DNA from: Armatimonadota bacterium
Lineage (GTDB): Bacteria; Armatimonadota; DTGP01; JAKQQT01
DNA length: 33,071 bases
NCBI GenBank assembly: GCA_029564025.1
Contig: JAKQQT010000680.1
Location: forward strand, 1 to 33,071
Direction: 5' to 3'
The notes under the pieces are model-generated. The model ran no database searches. It was given only the letters and a program-made list of their open reading frames with translations, and was not told the DNA's origin. Of the stretch, positions 9,397 to 19,345 are shown piece by piece (position 1 is the first letter of the stretch; each line of letters starts with the position of its first letter). The translations under genes and the position numbers were made by a program.

Positions 9397-10602
9397 CTAC
9401 GTGTGGTACTCTGCGTTTATACGCACGTAATCGTAACTGAAATCGCACGTGTACACGGTTGCGGAACCGGGGCCGGTTCCCACCGTCAACCGGACATCCA
9501 CCTCGCGGCCCGATACCGAGGCGCGCGCCGGGGCTGCCTCCACCGGCACCGGAGCCCCGTTCCGGACGATCACGAGGTCCCCTATGGTCAGCGTGGTTTC
9601 CTCGGGCCGGAATCTCACACCGCACCGGCCGGCGGCCGCCAGTATGCGTCCCCAGTTCGGATCGCACCCGAAGAGAGCCGTCTTGGTCAGCGGCGATTCC
9701 GCGATGGTGCGGGCAATCCGGTTCGCGTCTTCCGTGCTCGACGCCCCGTCAACGCGAATCGTAACGAGTTTCGTGGCGCCTTCACCGTCCGCGGCTATCT
9801 GCACTGCCAGCGAACGGCAGACATCGGTAAGCGCTGATTCAAAATCCCCGGCGGCTTGGGTGCCTTCGCGCGCAGTGACGCCGGAAAGTCCGGACGCCAG
9901 CAGGCAAACCATGTCGTTTGTGCTTGTATCGCCGTCCACGGTAACGGCATTGAAGGTTCCTGAAACCGCCTGGCTCAGGCACCTTTGAAGCGTAGCCCGG
10001 TCGATGTCGGCGTCGGTGGTGATGAACGCCAGCATCGTGGCCATATTCGGGGCAATCATGCCGCTCCCCTTGCAGATGCCGCCGATCCGGACTTCCACCC
10101 CATCAACCTCAAATGAAGCCACGGCGGTTTTCGGGCGGGTGTCGGTGGTCATGATGGCCTTGGCCGCGTCCGCATCGTCCTCGAGGGAAAGAGCCTCAGC
10201 GGCGGCCGATACACCGGCGGATATCCTGTCCATCGGCAAACGATGGCCGATGACACCGGTCGATGCCACGACGACTTCACAAGGGTCACAACCCACCGCT
10301 TCGGCCGCAATTTCAGCCATCCGCCGCGCGTCCTCCAGGCCCTCGTCCCCCGTTACCGCATTGGCGCAACCCGCGTTGACCACCACGGCGCGGATAGGGC
10401 CCCGGTGGATGTGTTCGCGGCTGACAATGACGGGAGCGGCGCAGAAGACGTTTGTGGTGAACACCGCCGCCGGCGTGCAGGCGACGTCGGCGACAATCAA
10501 TGCGACGTCCGGCCCCGATGTCTTGAGTCCGCCTCGTGCTCCGGCGGAGCGAAATCCTTTCGGGTATGTAACGGCTTGAGGGTGAAAATCAAAGGCAGGC
10601 AT
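9397..10602 (-). CDS. argJ: Bifunctional glutamate N-acetyltransferase/amino-acid acetyltransferase
   Basis: KGSGMIAPNMATMLAFITTDA (autocleavage/nucleophile region), TTNVFCAAPVIVSREH, GCDPNWGRILAAAGR; start taken at MPAFDFHPQAV (10602) because the longer track ORF overlaps argC. Confidence 0.95.
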   Translation of the reverse strand: MPAFDFHPQAVTYPKGFRSAGARGGLKTSGPDVALIVADVACTPAAVFTTNVFCAAPVIVSREHIHRGPIRAVVVNAGCANAVTGDEGLEDARRMAEIAAEAVGCDPCEVVVASTGVIGHRLPMDRISAGVSAAAEALSLEDDADAAKAIMTTDTRPKTAVASFEVDGVEVRIGGICKGSGMIAPNMATMLAFITTDADIDRATLQRCLSQAVSGTFNAVTVDGDTSTNDMVCLLASGLSGVTAREGTQAAGDFESALTDVCRSLAVQIAADGEGATKLVTIRVDGASSTEDANRIARTIAESPLTKTALFGCDPNWGRILAAAGRCGVRFRPEETTLTIGDLVIVRNGAPVPVEAAPARASVSGREVDVRLTVGTGPGSATVYTCDFSYDYVRINAEYHT

Positions 10603-10628
10603 GTTGCGGATTCTCTTCTCTGCGGCGA

Positions 10629-11690
10629 TCAGGGATAAAGGGCGGTTCGCGGAAGGTTGGTCGTCTCCGGCATACCGATCATCAGGTTCAGGTTCTGCAC
10701 CGCCTGGCCCGCGGCGCCCTTGATGAGGTTGTCGGTGGCGGATACGACAATCAGCCGGTTCGTGTGGTGGTCCACGGTCAATCCGATGATGCACATATTC
10801 GTGCCCCTTACTTCCTGTATGCTGGGAAAGCGGCTCGGAGGACAAACGCGCACGAAAGGCGCGTTGGCGTAAAATGACTCATAATGAGCCGTGATATCTT
10901 GGGGCGTGACCGGAGTTTTCAGAGACGCGTAGCTCGTCGCCAGGATACCGCGCGTCATTGGAATCAGGTGCGGGGTGAACGTCAGTGTCACCTGTTCGCC
11001 GGCCGCGGTTGTCAGTTCCTGTTCAATTTCCGGGGAGTGCCGGTGGTTCGGGACTCCGTAGGCTTTGGCGTTGTCGTTCAGTTCGGAATACAGGTAGGCA
11101 ACCTGGGTTTTCGACCTCCCTGCCCCGCTGACTCCGCTTAGCGCGTCCACGATGATCCCCTTCGATTCCACGAAACCACCATTCAGGGCCGGAGCCAAGG
11201 CGAGGATGGCGGTCGTGGTGTAACACCCCGGATTCGCTACCAGGTCCGCGCCCGGAATCTCCTCTCCGTAAATCTCGGGCAGTCCGTAAACGGCGCGTTT
11301 CAGCAGTTCGGGAACCGCGTGCTTGAAGTGGTACCACGTATCATAGTTGTCGGGATTCTTCAGGCGGAAATCGGCGGACAGGTCAATGATGCGGCGTCCG
11401 CGCTCCAGCAGTGCCGGGGCAATGCGCTGAGCCTGGCCGTTGTCCATGGCCATAAAGAAGATATCCGCGACATCGGCGTGCTCATCAACCGAGAACCTTT
11501 GCAGACGCAGGGCCGAGGTTTCTGCGTCGAAGTGGTGAAAGACGTCTCCAAGCGCATGGCCGTCCTGGGATGCTGAGCCGAGGAATGTGATCCGGACAGC
11601 GGGATGGTCGTGCAGTAGACGAATCAGTTCCGTGCCTGCGTATCCAGTCGCGCCAACGATGGCGACGCGTGTTTGATTGCCTGCAGTCAT
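10629..11690 (-). CDS. argC: N-acetyl-gamma-glutamyl-phosphate reductase
   Basis: VAIVGATGYAGTELIRLL, VANPGCYTTTAILALAP, SGVSGAGR; ATG at 11690 preceded by GGGAGGAT. Confidence 0.95.
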   Translation of the reverse strand: MTAGNQTRVAIVGATGYAGTELIRLLHDHPAVRITFLGSASQDGHALGDVFHHFDAETSALRLQRFSVDEHADVADIFFMAMDNGQAQRIAPALLERGRRIIDLSADFRLKNPDNYDTWYHFKHAVPELLKRAVYGLPEIYGEEIPGADLVANPGCYTTTAILALAPALNGGFVESKGIIVDALSGVSGAGRSKTQVAYLYSELNDNAKAYGVPNHRHSPEIEQELTTAAGEQVTLTFTPHLIPMTRGILATSYASLKTPVTPQDITAHYESFYANAPFVRVCPPSRFPSIQEVRGTNMCIIGLTVDHHTNRLIVVSATDNLIKGAAGQAVQNLNLMIGMPETTNLPRTALYP

Positions 11691-11721
11691 GCGGTATCCT
11701 CCCGGGAGTTCGGGCGTGCCG

Positions 11722-12615
11722 TCAGGAACGACGCGCGACAACGAGCGAGGAGCGGTAGGTTGTGCTCAACGGAAGGTAATCCACACCCACGCCGCGTCCT
11801 CCGCTACTGTGGATAAAATACCCTCTGCCTATGTAGATTCCCGTATGGTCGATGTAATTGTGCGTGGCCTGGAAGTACAGGCGGTCGCCGGGTTGCAGGT
11901 TGTCCAGCGATTCCGGAACACCCGGAACCTTGTATCCCACTTTCGCTTGATCGCGGGCCACGCGCGGCAACGTCATACCGTGCCTTTTGAAAACGGACTG
12001 AACGAATCCGGAGCAATCGATGCCAGAACGGGAAGTACCTCCCCAGCGGTACGGGATGCCCATATACTCGAAGGCCGTTTCGATGAGGGGGACAGTGCTG
12101 AACTGCGGCACAGTCGGCGCGGTGGTCTCCTTCGGGCGGATTCCGTCCAGCGCCACATCGTACGCCATCAACTGAACGTACTCGCGACGGACATAACCTT
12201 CGCGCCCGTCGGCCATCAGCACTCCAAAGTACTGGCTGTTGAATCCGGTGATGACAACCGTGACGCCAACCGCGGGGGTCGCGTACAGAACCTTCGCCAT
12301 CGGGCCGTCGTATATCTTCGCGCCGGGATAAACCACCGTGCCGAGGCGCCCGGTGATGCGAACGCGCGAGGATTTTGCCTTGTTGACAGTCGCCGAAACG
12401 GCGTGTTGCGGGGCGAGTGCGCCGGACACCAATAGTGTCAGCACGGCGCACGCGACTGCCAGGCGGTGGAAAGTTGCGGAGCTCCACCGCGTGGGGAAGG
12501 CGGAAAGCCTCCGCCTGTCCCCGTATACGATGCCGTGATTAGCGCTTGCTGAACTGGAATCCACGCCGTGCCCGTTTGCGTCCGACTTTTTTCCGTTCTT
12601 TGACCCGCGGATCAC
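11722..12615 (-). CDS. Secreted SH3-like/NlpC-P60 family cell-wall endopeptidase; exact start uncertain
   Basis: [38 protein letters not shown]...[10 protein letters not shown]...[16 protein letters not shown] is the NlpC/P60 Cys-His core; hydrophobic signal [18 protein letters not shown]. Track start lies inside rpsI. Confidence 0.85.
   Translation of the reverse strand: MIRGSKNGKKSDANGHGVDSSSASANHGIVYGDRRRLSAFPTRWSSATFHRLAVACAVLTLLVSGALAPQHAVSATVNKAKSSRVRITGRLGTVVYPGAKIYDGPMAKVLYATPAVGVTVVITGFNSQYFGVLMADGREGYVRREYVQLMAYDVALDGIRPKETTAPTVPQFSTVPLIETAFEYMGIPYRWGGTSRSGIDCSGFVQSVFKRHGMTLPRVARDQAKVGYKVPGVPESLDNLQPGDRLYFQATHNYIDHTGIYIGRGYFIHSSGGRGVGVDYLPLSTTYRSSLVVARRS
12493..12522. repeat. Inverted repeat GGGGA-AGGCGGA-AAGCC-TCCGCCT-g-TCCCC
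   Basis: 12 paired positions with a single bulged G, 5-nt loop. Confidence 0.85.
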
Positions 12616-12934
12616 GCGTCAGGAAACCGGCGCGTTTCAGGTCCGAGCGCAGTTCCGGGTCCGTCACAATCAGGGCCCGGGAGATACCGTGGCGCATGGC
12701 GCCGGCCTGGCCCGAGATGCCGCCTCCGGTCGCGGTGACAATTACGTCAAACTGGCCCGCCATGTTGACGAGTTCCAGCGGCTGACGAACGATCATCTCC
12801 AAGGTGCGGCGGCCAACATAGTCCGCGAGCGTCTTTTTGTTGACGGTTACGTTTCCCTCGCCCGGGACCAGCCATACCTTGGCGGTGGCGTTCTTGCGTC
12901 GCCCCGTGGCGTAATATTTTGTAGCTTCAGGCAA
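12539..12934 (-). CDS. rpsI: 30S ribosomal protein S9
   Basis: [21 protein letters not shown]...[21 protein letters not shown] start at 12934 with AGGAG 6 nt upstream preferred over the longer ATG. Confidence 0.95.
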   Translation of the reverse strand: MPEATKYYATGRRKNATAKVWLVPGEGNVTVNKKTLADYVGRRTLEMIVRQPLELVNMAGQFDVIVTATGGGISGQAGAMRHGISRALIVTDPELRSDLKRAGFLTRDPRVKERKKVGRKRARRGFQFSKR

Positions 12935-12988
12935 TGCGATCTCCTGTCTCACTCAATGCCTCGATCGGCGTAATCCGCCGAATCCGGC

Positions 12989-13417
12989 TCAGAACGTATG
13001 CAGTTCCGGCTCCTGGGCCGTATGCGGATGCTCCGCGTCTTCGTAGACACGCAGTTTCAGGAACATCTGCCGTCCCAACGTGTTGTGCGGCAACATCCCC
13101 TTCACCACGCGCTCCAGGTACTTGATGGGGCGCTTTGCCAGCAAGTCGCCGCGGGTAACCATCTTGATGCCGCCCGGATATCCGGAGTGGCGGTAGATGC
13201 CCTCGTTCGGCTTGGCGGCGCCGGTCAGAACGGCCTTGCCGGCGTTGATGATGATCACATAGTCACCCGCATCGATGCTGGGTGAAAACATCGGCTTGTG
13301 TTTTCCACGCAGAAGGCGCGCCGCTTCGGCGGCGATGCGTCCCGCCGGGCGGCCGGCCGCGTCGATCACCAGCCACTTTCGCTGTATATCTTTCGGCTTT
13401 GTTACGAATGTCTTCAC
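12989..13417 (-). CDS. rplM: 50S ribosomal protein L13
   Basis: MKTFVTKPKDIQRKWLVIDAAGRPAGRIAAEAARLLRGKHKP...GMLPHNTLGRQMFLKLRVY. Confidence 0.97.
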   Translation of the reverse strand: MKTFVTKPKDIQRKWLVIDAAGRPAGRIAAEAARLLRGKHKPMFSPSIDAGDYVIIINAGKAVLTGAAKPNEGIYRHSGYPGGIKMVTRGDLLAKRPIKYLERVVKGMLPHNTLGRQMFLKLRVYEDAEHPHTAQEPELHTF

Positions 13418-13433
13418 GTCTCTCTCCGATTCC

Positions 13434-14198
13434 CTATATCAAGCCGTTGCCGGCCTCGTCGGTTGCTGGGTACCGCACCGATGCTAGAAACAACCCGTTC
13501 GGTGGCGCCGGCGGTCCGACTTCACCTGGGTCCAGCGCCTTCCGGCGTTCCAGCAACGCTTCCGGCTCTATGTGACCCAATCCCGCGCGCACCAGTTCTC
13601 CAACCATTCGGCGCGCCATTCCCCGTAAAAACGCGTTGGACGTGATGCCAACAACCAACCATCGATCCCTTTGCGCAATCCTGATCCGGCTGACGTGCCG
13701 GATCGTGCCGCCCTCTCCGGTCGCCTGGCCGAACGCCCGGAAGTCGTGCACTCCAATCAGGTGCCTTGCGGCGTTTCGCATCCGATCCGGACTCAGCACC
13801 CCGGTTATCCGAAGGCTGTACCGGTCCAGAAAAACGTTCCGTTCCCGGTCTTGCCTTATCAGGTAGCGATACCGTCTGCCAATGGCGCTGAACCTGGCAT
13901 GGAATCCGTCTTCCGCTATCCGGCACCGCCGGATGGAAACAGACTCCGGCAGGGTCCCGTTCAACGCCTCCCGTATCCTTTCCACCGGGATCCGGGATTC
14001 CGAGCGGAAACTGACCACCTGTCCCAGGGCATGCACGCCGGCGTCGGTTCTTCCCGCTCCGTTGACTCGAACCGACTCCCCGGTCACTCGTCTCCAGGCG
14101 TCTTCCAGTTCTCCCTGAATGGTTCTGCCGGACGACTGCCATTGAAACCCGGCGTAGTCGGTTCCGTCATAAGCGGTTACCAGTGCGATGGTCCGCAT
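13434..14198 (-). CDS. truA: tRNA pseudouridine synthase A
   Basis: MRTIALVTAYDGTDYAGFQWQ, GAGRTDAGVHALGQVVSF (catalytic Asp motif), RRYRYLI. Confidence 0.95.
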   Translation of the reverse strand: MRTIALVTAYDGTDYAGFQWQSSGRTIQGELEDAWRRVTGESVRVNGAGRTDAGVHALGQVVSFRSESRIPVERIREALNGTLPESVSIRRCRIAEDGFHARFSAIGRRYRYLIRQDRERNVFLDRYSLRITGVLSPDRMRNAARHLIGVHDFRAFGQATGEGGTIRHVSRIRIAQRDRWLVVGITSNAFLRGMARRMVGELVRAGLGHIEPEALLERRKALDPGEVGPPAPPNGLFLASVRYPATDEAGNGLI

Positions 14199-14220
14199 GG
14201 ACGCCCTGACCGGCGAAAGG

Positions 14221-14577
14221 TCACTCCTCCGCGTACTCAATCTTGGCGAGCGTTACGGCGTCTCCGCGCCGCACGCCCGTCCGGGTGATGCGGGTGTAAC
14301 CGGACCGCTTGTCTGGAAACTTGGCCTTGATGTCGGTGAACAACTGGCGCACCAGCGTTTCGTCCTGCAATGTTCGGAAGGCCATTCTTCTGGAGTGAAG
14401 TGTATCCGTCTTCGTCAGTGTTATCAGTTTTTCGATCAGAGGTTGCGCTTCCTTGGCGCGGGTGACAGTGGTTTCCACCGAACCCACGGAAATCATGGAC
14501 CGAACCAGACCTCGCAAGAGAGCCAGGCGCTGTTCGGTGCGCAATCCCAGTTTGCGTTTTGATACTCTATGGCGCAT
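14221..14577 (-). CDS. rplQ: 50S ribosomal protein L17
   Basis: MRHRVSKRKLGLRTEQRLALLRGLVRSMI...GYTRITRTGVRRGDAVTLAKIEY. Confidence 0.97.
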   Translation of the reverse strand: MRHRVSKRKLGLRTEQRLALLRGLVRSMISVGSVETTVTRAKEAQPLIEKLITLTKTDTLHSRRMAFRTLQDETLVRQLFTDIKAKFPDKRSGYTRITRTGVRRGDAVTLAKIEYAEE

Positions 14578-14580
14578 GGC

Positions 14581-15618
14581 CTATTCCTCCTCGGTCATTT
14601 CGTCGTCAGCGGGCGCTTCGTGCGCCGGTCGGGCCTCTCCGTCCTTGGACGGCAACAATGAGCAACCCTCTTCCGCCAGTCTTTCCTTGATTTCGTCCAG
14701 CGATACGCGCCCGAGATTCCGGATATTCAACAGTTGCTGTTCCGTGGTCTTCACCAGGTCCGCAATGGTCTCGATACCGGCCTTCTTGAGGCAGTTGTAG
14801 GTGCGAACGCTGAACTCCAGTTCCTCTATCTTCTTGTCCGGCGCCTTGAGCGCGGAATCACCACCGCCGACCGGAGCCAGGCGATAAGGAGAACCGTGCC
14901 CTTCCTTGATGAAGAGGCTGACGTTGGCAATCAGGATTTCGGCGGCCTGGCTGAGCGCGGCTTCCGCCGAAATCGTGCCGTTGGTCCAAATCTCCAGAAC
15001 CAGACGCTCAAAATCCGTCCGGTTTCCGACACGCGTCGGTTCCGTCGAGTAGTTCACCTTACGGACCGGTGTGAACACGGAGCCAACCGGAATGGTGCCG
15101 ATGATGTTCTTGTACTTTTCCTGGGCTTCCGGCAGTACGTAGCCCTTGCCGATGGTAACTGTCAATTCCATCGAAAGGCTGGCATCCTCATCGCTGATCG
15201 TGGCGATGTAAGCTTCGGGATTCACGATTTCCATGTCTTCAGGACACTGCACGTCGGCGCCGGTTACTTCGCCCTTGCCTTTGACGGCAATCTTCAGTTC
15301 ACGCTCTTCACCCGCGGTCATCGTGCCCATGAACCGGATGTTCAGTTCCTTCAGGTTCAGAAGCAGTTCCGTCGTGTCTTCCCGCACACCGGGAATGTTC
15401 GAGAACTCATGCAGAACGCGATCGATTTTGACCGATGTGATAGCGGCTCCAGGCACGGATGACAGCAGAACCCGGCGCAAAGCATTGCCGACCGTCGTTC
15501 CGAAACCAGACTCCAGAGGAGAGACTTCGAACTTGCCGTAATATTCGGAATCCACATCTACCAGCCGCTTCACCTGCGGCTCGCTCGGTTCGCGCGGTTC
15601 GCGCGCTTCGAATTCCAT
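14581..15618 (-). CDS. rpoA: DNA-directed RNA polymerase subunit alpha
   Basis: GFGTTVGNALRRVLLSSVPGAAITSVKIDRVLHEF; alpha-CTD RTYNCLKKAGIETIADLVKTTEQQLLNIRNLGRVSLDEI. Confidence 0.98.
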   Translation of the reverse strand: MEFEAREPREPSEPQVKRLVDVDSEYYGKFEVSPLESGFGTTVGNALRRVLLSSVPGAAITSVKIDRVLHEFSNIPGVREDTTELLLNLKELNIRFMGTMTAGEERELKIAVKGKGEVTGADVQCPEDMEIVNPEAYIATISDEDASLSMELTVTIGKGYVLPEAQEKYKNIIGTIPVGSVFTPVRKVNYSTEPTRVGNRTDFERLVLEIWTNGTISAEAALSQAAEILIANVSLFIKEGHGSPYRLAPVGGGDSALKAPDKKIEELEFSVRTYNCLKKAGIETIADLVKTTEQQLLNIRNLGRVSLDEIKERLAEEGCSLLPSKDGEARPAHEAPADDEMTEEE

Positions 15619-15695
15619 TCATAACTCCTTGTTTGTGTACTGCCAAACCCCGAATCCGGCGTTTCGCGGAATCGTGGAAACGCTTCGACCGGAGG

Positions 15696-16313
15696 TTAGC
15701 GGGAGTAAAACTCGACGACAAGTTGCTCCTCAACGGGCGTATCAATCTGCGTCCGTGTCGGAATCTGTTTCAACTGACCGCGCATCCCCTGGGCATCGAC
15801 CTCCACCCATTCAGGACGGCGGCGACCGCCACTGACCGCCTCGATGATGAGGGGCAGGTTTCTGCTCTTCTCGCGCACCTCAACCACGTCGCCGGGGCGC
15901 AGGCCGTAAGAGGCGATGTTCACCGGGCGGCCGTTCACGAGGAAGTGGCGATGGCTCACCAACTGGCGGGCCTGGTTCCGGCTTTCCGCGAATCCCATGC
16001 GGTAAACCATGTTGTCGAGGCGTGTTTCGAGCAGTGTAAGCAGAATCTCGCCGGTAACGCCGCTACGTCGCACGGCTTCTTCGTAATAATTGCGGAATTG
16101 GGTTTCGCAAACGCGGTAAATGCGCTTGATCTTCTGCTTTTCGCGCAACTGCAGGCCGTATTCCCCAAGTTTGCGGGGGCGCTGGCCGTGCTGTCCCGGC
16201 GGGTACTTGCGCTTGTCGACCGGGCAATGAGCGCCGAAGCACTTGTCGCCCTTCAAAAACAATTTCATTGTTTCCCGGCGGCACTGTCGGCACCGGGGTC
16301 CGTGTTGAACCAT
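15696..16313 (-). CDS. rpsD: 30S ribosomal protein S4 (zinc-binding, four-Cys form)
   Basis: [37 protein letters not shown]4 domain [36 protein letters not shown]. Confidence 0.96.
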   Translation of the reverse strand: MVQHGPRCRQCRRETMKLFLKGDKCFGAHCPVDKRKYPPGQHGQRPRKLGEYGLQLREKQKIKRIYRVCETQFRNYYEEAVRRSGVTGEILLTLLETRLDNMVYRMGFAESRNQARQLVSHRHFLVNGRPVNIASYGLRPGDVVEVREKSRNLPLIIEAVSGGRRRPEWVEVDAQGMRGQLKQIPTRTQIDTPVEEQLVVEFYSR

Positions 16314-16437
16314 CTTCTTCCTCTCTGGTAGAGCGCGTCACATCCCGGAATCTTTCGTCCGAATGGATGATGACGCCGGAGTTTACGATAGCGCGGCCGC
16401 AAAATGGTCGGTCGCACTGCCGTTCAACATCAGTTGA

Positions 16438-16842
16438 TTATACCCGTCTGCGCTTGGGCGGACGGCAACCGTTATGCGGCAAAGGCGTCACGTCACGAAT
16501 ACTGGTCACCTGAAGTCCGACGACCTGAAGGGAACGCACCGCGGTTTCACGACCACTGCCCGGTCCCTTGACGAGCACGTCGATGGTGCGGACGCCGTGT
16601 TCCATGGCGCGGCGGGCGCACGTTTCAGCGGCCATTCCGGCCGCGAACGGCGTGCCCTTCTTCGTCCCCTTGAAACCAACGGTTCCACTGCTGGCCCACG
16701 ATATCACGTCACCTTTCGGGTCCGTAATGGACACGATTGTGTTGTTGAACGTGGACTGAATGTGAGCAACACCCACGGGGATGTTCTTCGAAGCCTTCGA
16801 ACGACCACCGCGCGTCGATGCCTGTACGGGTTTTCTTCCCAT
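16438..16842 (-). CDS. rpsK: 30S ribosomal protein S11
   Basis: [45 protein letters not shown]...[13 protein letters not shown]. Confidence 0.97.
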   Translation of the reverse strand: MGRKPVQASTRGGRSKASKNIPVGVAHIQSTFNNTIVSITDPKGDVISWASSGTVGFKGTKKGTPFAAGMAAETCARRAMEHGVRTIDVLVKGPGSGRETAVRSLQVVGLQVTSIRDVTPLPHNGCRPPKRRRV

Positions 16843-16924
16843 CCTGTCTCCTCAATGAATCCGTCCAACGCCCGGGGACCGGCAATCACGCTGATTCCCC
16901 GAACAAACAAGACGGCAGAACTGA

Positions 16925-17302
16925 TTACTTCTTCAGTTTCTTCTTGCCAGCAACCGCGCGGCGCGGACCTTTCCGCGTGCGAGCGTTGGTCTTGCTTCTC
17001 TGTCCGCGAACCGGCAGGTTGCGGCGATGGCGGATGCCGCGATAGCAACCGATTTCCTGCAGTCGCCGGATCGATGCGGTCACCTGGCGTCGCAGATCAC
17101 CTTCCACGCGGTAATCACGCTCCACCACTTCGCGCAAACGTACGATTTCACCTTCCGTCAGGTCGCGAACACGGGTATCCGGATTCACTCCGGACGCCTC
17201 AATGATCTTCTTCGCGCTTGTATGACCGATGCCGTAGATGTACGTCAACGCGATCTCAACACGCTTATCCCGCGGCAGGTCCACACCCGCTAAACGAGCC
17301 AT
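16925..17302 (-). CDS. rpsM: 30S ribosomal protein S13
   Basis: [33 protein letters not shown]...[25 protein letters not shown]. Confidence 0.97.
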   Translation of the reverse strand: MARLAGVDLPRDKRVEIALTYIYGIGHTSAKKIIEASGVNPDTRVRDLTEGEIVRLREVVERDYRVEGDLRRQVTASIRRLQEIGCYRGIRHRRNLPVRGQRSKTNARTRKGPRRAVAGKKKLKK

Positions 17303-17332
17303 AAACCTCTCCTGAAATTATCTCTTCACCGA

Positions 17333-17356
17333 GCCGGCCGACAGATTCCGGCCGGC
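17333..17356. repeat. Inverted repeat GCCGGCC-(10 nt)-GGCCGGC in rpmJ-rpsM gap
   Basis: Perfect 7-bp arms 17333-17339 and 17350-17356. Confidence 0.75.
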
Positions 17357-17366
17357 GCCTTCACAA

Positions 17367-17483
17367 TCATCCCTGGCGCTGTTTGTGCTTCGGGTTCTTC
17401 GGGCAGATGACGCGCAGAACGCCTTCCCGCCGAATGACCTTGCACTTCTCGCACATTTTCTTTACACTCGCTCGTACTTTCAT
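17367..17483 (-). CDS. rpmJ: 50S ribosomal protein L36 (four-ligand C+ form)
   Basis: Manual translation [38 protein letters not shown]; below the ORF-track length cut-off. Confidence 0.96.
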   Translation of the reverse strand: MKVRASVKKMCEKCKVIRREGVLRVICPKNPKHKQRQG

Positions 17484-17507
17484 ATCGATACTTCCCGCTT
17501 CCTGTTT

Positions 17508-17837
17508 TTACTTGTACCGCCAGGTGATTCTTCCCCGTGTCAGATCGTACGGCGACAACTCCATCTTCACCCGGTCGCCCGGCAGTATGCGCACCCAGTT
17601 CATCCGGATCTTGCCGGATACGTGCGCCAGAACCTCGATGCCCGACTCCAGTTCCACGCGAAACATCGCATTGGGAAGCGTCTCCTGAACCACACCCTCA
17701 ACCTCGATCGCTTCCTCTTTACCGGAGGTATCCGGCTGTTGCTCACGAGGACCCGTGGAGCCGTGCCCGCGCTTGCGACCGCCCGGTCCTCCATGTGATC
17801 GCCTAGGCCCTCCACCCCTTTGCGGAATGCGTCCCAT
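17508..17837 (-). CDS. infA: Translation initiation factor IF-1 with N-terminal Gly/Arg-rich extension
   Basis: [66 protein letters not shown] is canonical IF-1; preceded by [41 protein letters not shown] with no in-frame alternative ATG/GTG/TTG. Confidence 0.93.
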   Translation of the reverse strand: MGRIPQRGGGPRRSHGGPGGRKRGHGSTGPREQQPDTSGKEEAIEVEGVVQETLPNAMFRVELESGIEVLAHVSGKIRMNWVRILPGDRVKMELSPYDLTRGRITWRYK

Positions 17838-17863
17838 AGACCTCCCTTACCCGCCGGCAAACC

Positions 17864-18658
17864 TTACTGCCGTGCGGTGTCGTCCTGTTCCGGACTCTCT
17901 CGTAACGTCAATACGCGAACCCCGTTGTCGGTCACCGCCACTGTGTGCTCGAAGTGAGCGGACAACCGGCCGTCCTGCGTCAGTATCGTCCAACCGTCGG
18001 GCAACGTATAGATATCCGGTTCGCCGGCGTTGACCATCGGTTCGATACAAATGGTCATCCCCTTGCGCAGGCGAACGCCATTTTTCGGTTTCCCGTAGTT
18101 CGGTACCTCCGGGCTCTCGTGCAGATCGCGGCCGATGCCGTGTCCCACCATCTCGCGAACAACCGAATATCCGGCGCTTTCGCAGTGCGCCTGAACGGCG
18201 TGGCCGATATCGCCGATCGTCGCTCCCGGTTGCACCATATTGATTCCGCGCCAAAGCGCCTCCTCCGTGGTACGAAGAAGACGCCGGGCGTTTTCGTCTA
18301 TGTTTCCAACCGGAACCGTTAGCGCGGAATCCGCGTGAAACCCGTCCAGACAGGCGCCGAAATCAATCCCTACGATGTCGCCTTCCTTCAGCGGGATACG
18401 ATTCGGAATCCCGTGGATTACCTGATCGTTTACCGACGCGCAGATGGCCGCTGGATACCCACGATAACCCAGGAACGACGGAACGGCCCCCATCTCCGCG
18501 GTGACGGCCTGGGCCAAACCTTCCAGGTCCAAGGTCGTCACCCCCGGCTCAACAGCCTTTTCCAAGCGCGAAAGAACGGTAGCAACAACCCGCCCGGCCC
18601 GGGCGATCTTCTCAATTTCGTCACCGGACTTCAGGCGGATTTCATACTTTCGGCTCAA
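17864..18658 (-). CDS. map: Type I methionine aminopeptidase
   Basis: SVNDQVIHGIP, GDIVGIDFGACLDGFHADSALTVPVG, GHGIGRDLHESPEVPNYG, TICIEPMV; TTG start overlapping adk stop (TTGA). Confidence 0.96.
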   Translation of the reverse strand: MSRKYEIRLKSGDEIEKIARAGRVVATVLSRLEKAVEPGVTTLDLEGLAQAVTAEMGAVPSFLGYRGYPAAICASVNDQVIHGIPNRIPLKEGDIVGIDFGACLDGFHADSALTVPVGNIDENARRLLRTTEEALWRGINMVQPGATIGDIGHAVQAHCESAGYSVVREMVGHGIGRDLHESPEVPNYGKPKNGVRLRKGMTICIEPMVNAGEPDIYTLPDGWTILTQDGRLSAHFEHTVAVTDNGVRVLTLRESPEQDDTARQ

Positions 18659-19305
18659 ACCGCGCCTTCCAGGGCCGCCAGTATTCCGGCCGCTGTTGTG
18701 TCAATCCCTTCGGCCGCGTCGAACGTCAGCATATGACCTCGGTCGGCGTAATACTTCAGCAACGGCGCCGTCTGATCCGTGTACACTTTCTGCCGCGTGC
18801 GAATCGTCTCTTCCTGGTCGTCGTCTCTCTGATACAATTCCCCGGAACACGTATCGCACACACCAGGTTTTGCCGGCGCCTGTGACACGAGGTGGTAAAT
18901 CTGACCGCAATTACGGCAGACCCGCCGACCACCCAGTCGAACCACCAGGGCTTCCGGGTCAATCTCCAGGTTGATCACATAGTCTATTGGCCGGTTCTTC
19001 GATTCCAGCAGAGCGTCCAAAGCCTGAGCCTGGTTAAGCGTGCGCGGATACCCGTCGAATATCACGCCTTTCGCCGCCGCCGGAGCATCTATCTCCGCCT
19101 CGACCATACTGTTTATCAGGTCGTCCGGAACATATTTGCCGGCGTTCATGAACGGTACAGCCAAGGCACCCAGTTCTGTGTTTTCGGCAACGTTCCGGCG
19201 AAGCACATCACCCGTGGAAAGGTGAAGCAGGCCCAGTTTTGCGGCCAGAATCTTCGCTTGTGTTCCCTTACCCGAACCGGGCGCTCCCAGCAGTACTACG
19301 ATCAC
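18655..19305 (-). CDS. adk: Adenylate kinase with four-Cys (zinc) LID domain
   Basis: MIVVLLGAPGSGKGTQAKILA, FDGYPRTLNQAQALD, CRNCGQIYHL...CDTCSGELYQRDDD. Confidence 0.97.
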   Translation of the reverse strand: MIVVLLGAPGSGKGTQAKILAAKLGLLHLSTGDVLRRNVAENTELGALAVPFMNAGKYVPDDLINSMVEAEIDAPAAAKGVIFDGYPRTLNQAQALDALLESKNRPIDYVINLEIDPEALVVRLGGRRVCRNCGQIYHLVSQAPAKPGVCDTCSGELYQRDDDQEETIRTRQKVYTDQTAPLLKYYADRGHMLTFDAAEGIDTTAAGILAALEGAV

Positions 19306-19345
19306 GTTATGCTTTCCAATTCTGTTTGACTGGCAGTTGCGACTG

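Noticed and set aside
10603-10845. N-terminal 81 codons of the track ORF for argJ
   Set aside because: Overlaps argC in another frame and reads as low-quality sequence; ArgJ homology begins at MPAFDFHPQAV.
14734-15462. 242-aa plus-strand ORF antisense to rpoA
   Set aside because: rpoA on the minus strand is certain; the antisense frame is a compositional artefact.
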